From positions 1 through 11,753 of the forward strand of contig JAKSQG010000039.1 of assembly GCA_024404275.1 (NCBI GenBank): a stretch of 11,753 nt of DNA. Reading direction: 5' to 3'. The notes under the pieces were generated by a model, which had not been told where the DNA came from, made no database searches, and saw only the letters and a program-made list of their open reading frames with translations. The position numbers were made by a program, and so were the translations under genes. Shown here piece after piece: positions 1-6,284 of the stretch (position 1 is its first letter; each line of letters opens with the position of its first letter). Source of the DNA: Clostridia bacterium (GTDB lineage Bacteria > Bacillota > Clostridia > Christensenellales > Aristaeellaceae).

Positions 1-1
1 C

Positions 2-910
2 ATTCGCGAGGAAACCGGCGTGACGTTTGCTTCCCGGAACGAGGGCGTCATGCATGCCTGCGGGCATGATATCCATGTAACTGCAGCGCTCGGAGCGGCT
101 CGGCTGCTGGCGGAGCGCAAAGAGCAGCTTAGCGGCACGGTACGCTTTCTGTTTCAGCCGGATGAAGAAGAAGACGGCGGAGCGGAGCGTATGATCGCCG
201 CGGGGTGTATGGACGGTGCGGATGCGGTGTTCGGTGCGCATGTATGTCCCGACCTGCCGCTGGGTACGGTAGGGATCCGTTATGGCAAGTTTTATGCCGC
301 GGCGGATAAGCCCGATATCATCGTGCAGGGGAAAAGCTGCCATGGCGCTACGCCCGAAAACGGCATCGACGCTCTGTACGCGGCGGCGCTGTTGGCAGCA
401 CGACTGAAGGAACTGCCCGAAAGATTCCCCGATGATGGCTTTGTCTGTACCGTGGGTCAGATGAGCGCCGGAACGGCGCGCAACATCGTGGCGGGACAGG
501 CGGAATTGAACTGTATTCTGCGCACTTTGGGACCCGATACCCGCAAACGGATACAGACGGCCATTCATGACGCCGCGGCGGAGATTGAAAGCAAAACGGG
601 GGCGCGTATCACGGTGTGCATCACCGAGGGCTATCCCGGCATCGTGAACGAGGACAGCGTGACGATGCTGGCGGAAAAGACGGCACAGCGCGTTTTCGGC
701 ACCGAAAAGACCATCCGCATCGACACACCGACGATGACGACCGAGGATTTCGGTTATTATCAGATGAAGGCGCCTGGGTGCTTCTATCACCTTGGCGTTG
801 GCGGCAAGGAACCGCTGCACTCGGCCCGTTTTCTGCCTGATTCCAAAGCAGCGGTGTATGGCGCGCTGATGCATGCCTCTGTGATCGAGGCATTTTTGAC
901 AAAGGATTAA
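2..910 (+). CDS. M20 family amidohydrolase/deacetylase, 5' end missing
   Basis: Partial metal-dependent amidohydrolase of the M20D type (N-acyl amino acid amidohydrolase group). The frame is open from base 2, so the true start lies upstream; about 90 N-terminal residues are missing relative to the roughly 390 usual for the family. Visible motifs: MHACGHDIH at 50-76 (metal-binding Cys/His), the acidic PDEEEDGGA stretch at about 160-184 (family catalytic/metal Glu pair), SCHGATPENGIDAL in the lid/dimerisation domain, and near the end TEDFGYY and LHSARF, the latter with a conserved C-terminal His. No signal peptide can be judged. Stop TAA lies 4 bases before aspartate kinase, so the two are probably co-transcribed. 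That neighbour suggests, by inference only, an N-acetyl-diaminopimelate deacetylase role in lysine/peptidoglycan precursor synthesis. Hippurate hydrolase or an aminoacylase fit the family equally well. Confidence 0.9.
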   Translation: MREETGVTFASRNEGVMHACGHDIHVTAALGAARLLAERKEQLSGTVRFLFQPDEEEDGGAERMIAAGCMDGADAVFGAHVCPDLPLGTVGIRYGKFYAAADKPDIIVQGKSCHGATPENGIDALYAAALLAARLKELPERFPDDGFVCTVGQMSAGTARNIVAGQAELNCILRTLGPDTRKRIQTAIHDAAAEIESKTGARITVCITEGYPGIVNEDSVTMLAEKTAQRVFGTEKTIRIDTPTMTTEDFGYYQMKAPGCFYHLGVGGKEPLHSARFLPDSKAAVYGALMHASVIEAFLTKD

Positions 911-914
911 CGAT

Positions 915-2228
915 ATGCAGACGATTGTAGTCAAATTCGGCGGCAGCTCCCTGGCGGACGCCGCTCAGATCCGCAAGGCGGCGGACATTATCAAAAAGGA
1001 TCCCGCAAGACGCTTTGCCGTTGCTTCGGCTCCCGGCAAGCGCAGCAAGGAAGACATCAAAGTAACGGACATGCTCTACCGCTGTGAGGCGGCAGCAGCG
1101 GCGGGACGTGATTTTGAACCGGAGCTGCAGGCGGTCAGGGAACGTTTCCAGAGTATCATCGATGATCTGGGCGTATCGTACCCGCTGGAGGCGGAGCTGG
1201 ACGTTATCCGCAAGCACCTCAAGACCGCCCCGGACAAGGAATACATGGCCAGCCGCGGCGAGTACCTCAACAGCGGTATTCTGGCGGCTTATCTCGGCTT
1301 TGCTTTTGTAGACCCGGCGGAGGTGATCCGCTTCCACGAAAACGGACAGTATGACGCCGAAACGACGCACTTTTTGCTGTCCAACCGTTTGAATGGGCTT
1401 GAAAATGCCGTGGTGGCGGGCTTTTACGGCGCGGAGGAAAACGGACGCGTACGCACCTTCTCCCGCGGCGGCTCTGACCTGACGGGCTCCATTGTGGCGG
1501 AGGCGGTCAGGGCGGACCTGTACGAGAACTGGACCGATGTATCGGGCATGATGAGTGCCGATCCCCGTGTGGTCGATTCTCCCCGCGTGATCGATTTTAT
1601 CAGTTATCAGGAGCTGCGGGAGCTTTCCTACATGGGTGCTACGGTGCTGCATGAGGAAGCGGTGTTCCCGGTGCGCAGGGCGGGCATTGCCATCAACATC
1701 CGCAACACCAACGCGCCGGAGGACCCGGGCACAATGATCGTGCCCTCGCTGCCGCGCGGACGCCGCCCTCGCAAGGTGACCGGTGTGGCGGGAAGAACGG
1801 GCTTTTCCAGCATTCAGATCGAAAAATCGCTGATGAACGGCGAGGTCGGTTTTGCCTTCCGCTTGCTGAGCATTCTGAATGCCCATGGCATTCCCTTTGA
1901 GCACTGCCCGACGGGCATTGATACGATGAGTGTTTTTCTGCGCACGGAGTATCTGAACGGCTGCCGGGAAGAAGTGCTGCGGGAGATCAGGGACGAGCTG
2001 AAGCCCGATATGCTGGCGGTGGAGGATGAACTGGCGCTGCTGGCCATCGTGGGTCAGGGCATGGCGTATTCGAAAGGTACGGCTGCCCGCGTGTTTACCG
2101 CTCTGGCGGAGGCAGGCGTCAACATCCGTATGCTTGATCAGGGCTCCAGCGAAATGAACATTATTGTCGGCGTGGAAGAAAGCGACTTTGAAGATGCTGT
2201 CCGTGCAATCTACCGGGCAGTGATGTGA
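915..2228 (+). CDS. lysC: aspartate kinase (aspartokinase)
   Basis: Phosphorylates L-aspartate with ATP to 4-phospho-aspartate, the first step toward lysine, diaminopimelate, threonine and methionine; cytosolic. The 437-residue product has the usual monofunctional length. The N-terminal amino acid kinase domain carries KFGGSS (residues 7-12), RGEYLNS (114-120), FSRGGSDLTGS (182-192) and WTDVSGMMSADPR (about 206-218). Two C-terminal ACT domains follow (about 300-370 and 373-437), the second with VGQGM and the tract ending in DQGSSEMNIIVGV, as in feedback-regulated aspartokinases. Allosteric control by an end product is therefore likely, but the effector (lysine or threonine) cannot be read from the sequence. 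ATG at 915 is preceded by AAAGGA at 901-906, inside the end of the upstream gene. The gap to the next gene's preferred start is 14 bases, so this is the middle gene of a three-gene unit. Confidence 0.95.
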   Translation: MQTIVVKFGGSSLADAAQIRKAADIIKKDPARRFAVASAPGKRSKEDIKVTDMLYRCEAAAAAGRDFEPELQAVRERFQSIIDDLGVSYPLEAELDVIRKHLKTAPDKEYMASRGEYLNSGILAAYLGFAFVDPAEVIRFHENGQYDAETTHFLLSNRLNGLENAVVAGFYGAEENGRVRTFSRGGSDLTGSIVAEAVRADLYENWTDVSGMMSADPRVVDSPRVIDFISYQELRELSYMGATVLHEEAVFPVRRAGIAINIRNTNAPEDPGTMIVPSLPRGRRPRKVTGVAGRTGFSSIQIEKSLMNGEVGFAFRLLSILNAHGIPFEHCPTGIDTMSVFLRTEYLNGCREEVLREIRDELKPDMLAVEDELALLAIVGQGMAYSKGTAARVFTALAEAGVNIRMLDQGSSEMNIIVGVEESDFEDAVRAIYRAVM

Positions 2229-2242
2229 AAGGGGCGATCGAT

Positions 2243-2992
2243 ATGAAGAAGACCTGGATTTCTTCTGCTCATCGTGGATTTGTGACAGAGAACATGCATG
2301 CCAATACGCTGTCCGCGTTTTTGCTGGCGGCAAAAAAAGGCGCTGATCTGATTGAGACCGATGTGCGCACCACCAGCGACGGTGTGATGGTGGCGAACCA
2401 TGACCCCATTGTGGTGGGCTTCAATGAGAAGGGCGAAGAAGTCTCCTACGAGGTCAGCACGACGGACTCCAAGACCATCCTCGGCGTGATCCTGGCGCCC
2501 AATGACCCTGCCGGGGTGCAGTATGTGCCCACGCTGGATCAGATCCTCGATCTGGCGTACAATACGGGCATGATCGTTAATATCGATTTGAAAGAAGGCA
2601 GCCTGCACGCTTGTGACGTGGCACGCCGTGTGCGTGATTTCGGCATGCGCGGACGTGTGATCTATGCCACCAATGGCGCGGGCGCACAGACCATTCTGGA
2701 TATTCTCAAGATCGATCCCGATGCGCGCTTTATTGACAAGCCCAAGAATTTTACGGCGGAAGCGCTGGCTTCTGTGCCGGATTATCCCGCAAAGTGCTTT
2801 GCCTATACGGCAAACTTCTCGGCGGAGAATATTGCCGCCATCCGCGCTTCCGGCTGCATGCTGGCATCCATCAGTCTGGATGAAAAGACAGCTCCCGAGG
2901 GGCTGAAGTGGCATCCTGAGATGGCGGAGTATCTGCACACCAGCGATTTTGAGGCCATTGACCGCATGATGCTGGAGAAGTGGAACGGCTGA
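2243..2992 (+). CDS. glycerophosphodiester phosphodiesterase family protein
   Basis: GDPD-family TIM-barrel protein of 249 residues; members hydrolyse glycerophosphodiesters to glycerol-3-phosphate and an alcohol. Visible family features: AHRG (His10, Arg11), an ENxxxNTLSAF helix start (16-26), GADLIETDVRTTSDG with Glu38 and Asp40 as probable metal ligands, NHD with the second catalytic His at 53, and VNIDLK (113-118), where Asp-x-Lys stands in the family's Glu/Asp-x-Lys position. No signal peptide, so probably cytosolic. I prefer ATG 2243 over the ATG at 2225, which overlaps the lysC stop, because AGGGG at 2230-2234 lies 8 bases before 2243 and the protein then begins just before the barrel's first strand. 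It probably shares a transcript with lysC, although no metabolic link is obvious; phospholipid head-group salvage is the family role. The substrate is unknown. Confidence 0.88.
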   Translation: MKKTWISSAHRGFVTENMHANTLSAFLLAAKKGADLIETDVRTTSDGVMVANHDPIVVGFNEKGEEVSYEVSTTDSKTILGVILAPNDPAGVQYVPTLDQILDLAYNTGMIVNIDLKEGSLHACDVARRVRDFGMRGRVIYATNGAGAQTILDILKIDPDARFIDKPKNFTAEALASVPDYPAKCFAYTANFSAENIAAIRASGCMLASISLDEKTAPEGLKWHPEMAEYLHTSDFEAIDRMMLEKWNG

Positions 2993-3009
2993 TAACAGGC
3001 TTTTTTGCA

Positions 3010-3049
3010 GGGGAACCACGCTTTCCGAAGCCGGAAAGCATGGTTCCCC
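3010..3049. repeat. long near-perfect hairpin, 17-bp arms
   Basis: The left arm, 3010-3026, reads GGGGAACCACGCTTTCC. The right arm, 3033-3049, is its reverse complement with one C/A mismatch; the 6-base loop is GAAGCC. It begins 18 bases after the GDPD stop. No T-run follows on either strand, so it is not a textbook intrinsic terminator, though it could stall polymerase or protect the 3' end of the mRNA. Its outer GGGAACC/GGTTCCC ends and its loop recur in the hairpin at 3175-3217. Confidence 0.75.
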
Positions 3050-3088
3050 TGTACCCTTCCGAGAAAGGGCGAGTATTTTATATAACGA

Positions 3089-3138
3089 AACACCCCTGCA
3101 CTGATGAAAGTTGGCTTCATCAAGGCAAGGGTGTTTTT
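3089..3138 (+). terminator. intrinsic terminator of the amidohydrolase-lysC-GDPD unit
   Basis: Outer stem AACACCC (3089-3095) pairs with GGGTGTT (3129-3135), and inner stem TGATGAA (3102-3108) pairs with TTCATCA (3116-3122). TGC (3097-3099) and GCA (3125-3127) can add three pairs between them. A run of five T follows directly (3134-3138). This is a convincing + strand terminator about 100 bases after the GDPD stop. Read on the - strand the hairpin is followed by TTTCGTTATATAAA, so it may also stop some transcription coming from the PBP gene. Confidence 0.75.
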
Positions 3139-3174
3139 GTATGTACGATTAGTGATTGCTTTTTCGCGGAGGGT

Positions 3175-3217
3175 TTGGGAACCGCCCTTTTTGGCTTCAA
3201 AAAGGGTTGGTTCCCAA
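3175..3217. repeat. second long hairpin, possible 3' element of the PBP gene
   Basis: TTGGGAACC (3175-3183) pairs with GGTTCCCAA (3209-3217), and CCCTTTTT (3185-3192) pairs with AAAAAGGG (3199-3206), around GGCTTC (3193-3198). Only G3184 opposite T3207-T3208 breaks the stem. It lies 11 bases beyond the PBP stop on the - strand, which suits an mRNA 3'-end structure, but no U-run follows it on that strand. Its outer GGGAACC/GGTTCCC sequence and its loop (GGCTTC here, GAAGCC there) match the hairpin at 3010-3049. Confidence 0.7.
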
Positions 3218-3228
3218 CGAATTATCCG

Positions 3229-5928
3229 TTATCTTGCGGCGGCCATCGCACGGGTCAGGCGCGCCATGGCGGAAATCAATGAATCGTAGGTCGGGCTGCT
3301 GTTGACCAGGCTCTCCAAAGCCGATACGGCATTTTGCAGCTCTCCGCGTCCCGCGGCATCGGGGGACAGACCGCCAAGCTGGTTACGGGCGGTGGAGAGC
3401 AGCGTTTGCGCATCGGGCAGCAGGGCGGCGGTGCGTGCATCGACGGTCTGCTGCGAAGAAGCACCGGTGTGCACGGAGCAGGCAATGGTGGAAAGCAGTG
3501 CGGCATTGGTGGCGTTGTTGGTCGTCAGCGGCAGGGTGGCATACGAACCCAGATACCTTTTCAGCGCGCTGTTGTATTCCGTGCCGATAAAACGGTAAAG
3601 CGGATGTCCGACGGGGATGGTGATGACGCCCTTGGTATCTGTGGAGGGGCAGTAGCGTGTGGCAAGCAGCCCGGTGGCGGAGCATACCTTGACGGAACGG
3701 TGCATCTGACAGGATACCGTGGGGGCGGAAGCCTTGGGCCAGTAATCCGTGACGGTGCCGTAGCCCATCTCGTCATGGCGGCAGGCATCGGTGGCCAGCT
3801 GACCGGAAACCTTGCAGGTGGTCACCTTGACCAGACCGTAATCTGCGGCGGAGCCTTCCAGAATATCACGGTTGGATAGCCTCTTCTGCTTGTGAATGGT
3901 GCTCATGAAGGATTGCCACAGCCTGGCGGAGCTGTTGCCGCCCGTTGTTTTGGAGGACAGCGGCTTGTAGTTATCGTGGCCGATCCATACAGCGCCCACA
4001 TACCACCCGGTCATGCCGGAGAAGAACACGCCCTTGGAATCACTGTTGGTGCCTGTTTTGCCGGCAACGGTCTGCCCGCTGATCTTGGCGGATTTGGCGG
4101 TACCGCTGCTGACAACATCCTTCATGATATCCACCATCAGCCAGGCGGTGGAGGGGCTGAACACCCGGTAGCGCGTCTGGTTGGCGTGGGCGTCATAAAT
4201 GACGGTGCCGCTGCTGTCGGAAATGCCGAGGAAAGTGAGCGGTGACTGATAGACACCGCCGTTGCCGAATACACCGTAGGCAACGGCCATTTCAACAGGT
4301 GATACGCCGCAGCTGCCCAGCGACAGGCCGTAGGGTGTTTTGTTGATGTGCTTTTCGCTGACGCCCAGCAAACGCAGGAAGTTGGCACTGTTATCCAGCC
4401 CCACATAGTTCATCAGCGTGTAGGCGGCAGGTACGTTGTCGCTGTGGGTCACCGCGGTACGCAGACTTTCGGGACCGCGGTAGCTGGAGCTGGAATAGTT
4501 GGTGGGCCAGCTTTCTTTGAGGTTGCTGTCCAGATAGCCGGTGATGGGCAGCGGCAGATTATACAGCGCCGCACCGCCGCCGAGACCGCTCAGCTCAATG
4601 GCGGGGGCGTAGACGGCAATGGGCTTGATGGCGGAACCGACCGGCATGTTCATATCGCTGGCCCGGTTGAGCGTTTTGCGTTTGGTGGGCTGTGTGCGTC
4701 CGCCTACAATGGCTTTCAGTTCACCGGTGCGGTAATCCAGTACCACGGCGGCGGCCTGCGGCTGAACGATGTCGTCATAGGTACCATCCGAGTTGCGGGC
4801 ACGGTAGACACGGTCATCCGGGTCGCGCAGGGAGGGGTAATCCTTATAGTTGTACAGCGTGTTTTCCACAATGGTCTGGATGCCGGTATCCAGACACAGG
4901 TAGACGTGGTATCCGCCGGTACGCAGCTCGTTGTCCATCAGGTTGCGGTTGTATGAGGTGTTTTCCAAATTGTTCAGCTTGAGCAGCGTCTGGATAACAT
5001 CGCTGATGGCATATTCGACATAATAGGTGTAGGGGTACAGGGAGCCGCTGTCGGGATCGGTGCGCAGCACATTGGCGGTGGAGGGATCAAGCGCGGCGAT
5101 ATATTCCTCATGCGTGATGAACTGGTTTTCGTACATCATGCGCAGAGCGTAATCGGTGCGGTTGTTGGCAATGGCGGCATAATCGGTGGTTTCGGAAGTG
5201 CGGGTGTAAAAATTGCGGCGGGGATTGTAATAATACGGGTTGGTACACAGACCGGCCAGCATGGCGCATTCGCGGAGCGTGAGGTTAGCGGGATCCTTGC
5301 CAAAATATCCGTGCGCGGCGGTGTATACGCCGTAATAGTTTTCGCCGAGGTAGATGGTGTTGAGGTAGCTTTCAAGGATCTGATCCTTGCTGTATTGGCC
5401 TTCCAGCTGCATGGCCAGATAAGCTTCCTGAATTTTGCGTTTATAGCTTTGCTCACTGGACAGAATGGTGTTTTTGATCAGCTGCTGCGTGATGGTGCTG
5501 CCGCCCTGCTGTGAGCCGGAGGAAAAGTTGGTCAGGAAGGCGCCGATGATGCGCTTGATATCCACGCCGTTATGGGTATAAAAGCGCGCGTCCTCCACGG
5601 CGACAAAGGCATGCTGCAGGTTGGCGGGCATTTGATTGATGGGGATCATCACACGGTTCTGCGTGCCTTTGTAATCGGTGATCAGGTTGCCTTCGGAATC
5701 ATAGATGAAGGAGGTCTGCGCCTGATCATCAATCAGGGTCAGGTCCAGGGAGGGGGCGGTATCCACATAGGCGCGGGCAATGCCGGCGACAGCTCCCAGG
5801 GCGGCAAGACCCAGCATGGCGATGAGCAGCACAAGCAGCCGCAGGGCGTTGACCAGCACGGAGGCGGCAAAGCCCGGGCGCTTCAGACGGGGACGGAACA
5901 AGCGGGATGCGGACGGAAGAGGTTCCAC
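3229..5928 (-). CDS. ponA: class A penicillin-binding protein (PBP1A type; transglycosylase/transpeptidase)
   Basis: Bifunctional peptidoglycan synthase of 899 residues: polymerises lipid II glycan strands, then cross-links stem peptides outside the membrane. Layout: short basic cytoplasmic tail, one membrane segment (about 24-52), GT51 transglycosylase (about 75-240) with VEDARFYTHNG (catalytic Glu112), GGSTITQQLIKN (142-153) and the motif around 164-195, then a transpeptidase with the SxxK motif SAIK (Ser432, Lys435), SDN (496-498) and KTG (614-616). All key residues are present, so it should be active. The tail has two similar Cys-bounded motifs (695-706 and 739-750) and an Ala-rich C-terminus. 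The start is GTG (5928-5926), chosen because AAAGGAGG (5942-5935 on this strand) sits 6 bases upstream and the membrane segment follows directly. It has its own promoter, diverges from the SH3-protein operon, converges on the GDPD unit, and ends in TAA. Confidence 0.95.
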   Translation of the reverse strand: MEPLPSASRLFRPRLKRPGFAASVLVNALRLLVLLIAMLGLAALGAVAGIARAYVDTAPSLDLTLIDDQAQTSFIYDSEGNLITDYKGTQNRVMIPINQMPANLQHAFVAVEDARFYTHNGVDIKRIIGAFLTNFSSGSQQGGSTITQQLIKNTILSSEQSYKRKIQEAYLAMQLEGQYSKDQILESYLNTIYLGENYYGVYTAAHGYFGKDPANLTLRECAMLAGLCTNPYYYNPRRNFYTRTSETTDYAAIANNRTDYALRMMYENQFITHEEYIAALDPSTANVLRTDPDSGSLYPYTYYVEYAISDVIQTLLKLNNLENTSYNRNLMDNELRTGGYHVYLCLDTGIQTIVENTLYNYKDYPSLRDPDDRVYRARNSDGTYDDIVQPQAAAVVLDYRTGELKAIVGGRTQPTKRKTLNRASDMNMPVGSAIKPIAVYAPAIELSGLGGGAALYNLPLPITGYLDSNLKESWPTNYSSSSYRGPESLRTAVTHSDNVPAAYTLMNYVGLDNSANFLRLLGVSEKHINKTPYGLSLGSCGVSPVEMAVAYGVFGNGGVYQSPLTFLGISDSSGTVIYDAHANQTRYRVFSPSTAWLMVDIMKDVVSSGTAKSAKISGQTVAGKTGTNSDSKGVFFSGMTGWYVGAVWIGHDNYKPLSSKTTGGNSSARLWQSFMSTIHKQKRLSNRDILEGSAADYGLVKVTTCKVSGQLATDACRHDEMGYGTVTDYWPKASAPTVSCQMHRSVKVCSATGLLATRYCPSTDTKGVITIPVGHPLYRFIGTEYNSALKRYLGSYATLPLTTNNATNAALLSTIACSVHTGASSQQTVDARTAALLPDAQTLLSTARNQLGGLSPDAAGRGELQNAVSALESLVNSSPTYDSLISAMARLTRAMAAAR

Positions 5929-5934
5929 AGGCGG

Positions 5935-5942
5935 CCTCCTTT
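5935..5942 (-). promoter_or_regulatory. strong ribosome binding site of the PBP gene
   Basis: On the - strand this reads AAAGGAGG, a near-complete anti-16S match, 6 bases before the GTG at 5928-5926. It decides the non-ATG start of the PBP gene. Confidence 0.8.
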
Positions 5943-5957
5943 CTTTTTTTCTTCCCT

Positions 5958-5986
5958 ATTTTATCATATTCCGCGCTTCTTCGCAA
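5958..5986 (-). promoter_or_regulatory. predicted sigma-70-type promoter for the PBP gene
   Basis: On the - strand: -35 TTGCGA (5986-5981), 17-base spacer, -10 TAAAAT (5963-5958). Transcription would start near 5950, giving a very short leader that consists mainly of the ribosome binding site. The -35 is imperfect and no experiment backs it. Confidence 0.55.
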
Positions 5987-6006
5987 GAATGGGGGAAGGG
6001 TACGGG

Positions 6007-6036
6007 GGCCATGCAGGGCCATGCAAGGCCATGCGA
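6007..6036. repeat. three tandem 10-base repeats, GGCCATGCRR
   Basis: Units at 6007-6016 (GGCCATGCAG), 6017-6026 (GGCCATGCAA) and 6027-6036 (GGCCATGCGA) share their first eight bases exactly. A period of ten bases places the units on one face of the helix. They lie upstream of the PBP -35 and of all + strand promoter candidates, so they could be a protein-binding array. A simple replication-slippage repeat is the plainer explanation. Confidence 0.6.
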
Positions 6037-6137
6037 AAAACGGCGGCGGTGTGCTATCATGAGGGGCCCTTGCGGGGCAGATTTCTTCTTATTTAACAGA
6101 TGTACCGCCTTTGGGGAGAGCAATGGCAAAGAAAAGC

Positions 6138-6166
6138 TTGTATTTTGACGGCTTTGCGATTATAAT
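6138..6166 (+). promoter_or_regulatory. possible upstream promoter of the SH3-protein operon
   Basis: -35 TTGTAT (6138-6143), 17-base spacer, and a perfect -10 TATAAT (6161-6166). It would give a leader of about 110 bases running through the inverted repeat and the second promoter. The -35 is weaker than that of the downstream promoter. Confidence 0.5.
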
Positions 6167-6198
6167 AAATGTGTTGGATTATACTTATCCGGCCAATG

Positions 6199-6229
6199 TT
6201 GTTACAATTCGCACTTGACTTTGTAACAA
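6199..6229. promoter_or_regulatory. inverted repeat TTGTTACAA / TTGTAACAA straddling the -35 box (candidate operator)
   Basis: TTGTTACAA (6199-6207) and its exact reverse complement TTGTAACAA (6221-6229) are separated by 13 bases that include the -35 TTGACT (6215-6220). The arms are 22 bases centre to centre, about two helical turns, so a dimeric regulator could contact both from one side and block or modulate the promoter. TGTTAC (6200-6205) and TGTAAC (6222-6227) each also match the WalR half-site TGTWAH, but their spacing is 22 rather than the usual 11, so assignment to WalR is only a guess. Confidence 0.5.
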
Positions 6230-6243
6230 ATGCGTAATAAAAT
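6215..6243 (+). promoter_or_regulatory. predicted main promoter of the SH3-protein operon
   Basis: -35 TTGACT (6215-6220), 17-base spacer (6221-6237) and -10 TAAAAT (6238-6243). This is the best vegetative-type promoter in the window. Transcription would start near 6250, leaving a leader of about 35 bases that contains the GGGGAG ribosome binding site (6271-6276). Confidence 0.7.
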
Positions 6244-6284
6244 AGAAGCGACCGATTTCGTATGAATACCGGGGAGATGACCGT

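Larger units (their letters stand above)
5943..6284. other. divergent intergenic control region
   Basis: These 342 bases separate the PBP gene (- strand) from the SH3-protein operon (+ strand). From left to right they hold a pyrimidine-rich stretch beside the PBP ribosome binding site, the PBP promoter (5958-5986), three direct 10-base repeats (6007-6036), a GC-rich stretch (6060-6080) with no assigned role, a possible upstream + promoter (6138-6166), an inverted repeat (6199-6229) and the best + promoter (6215-6243). A 31-codon ORF at 6123-6218 is possible but doubtful. I see no tRNA or recognisable riboswitch. Confidence 0.7.

Noticed and set aside
621..2333. 570-codon open frame on the - strand over the amidohydrolase and lysC
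   Set aside because: Antisense shadow of two clearly conserved genes; His/Arg-rich with no recognisable domain.
2210..3019. 269-codon open frame on the - strand over the GDPD gene
   Set aside because: Antisense shadow; the + strand GDPD motifs are unambiguous.
2993..3228. tRNA gene, for example a CUA suppressor, among the hairpins between convergent genes
   Set aside because: No cloverleaf and no GGTTCRA T-loop with a matching acceptor stem; the structures are simple hairpins.
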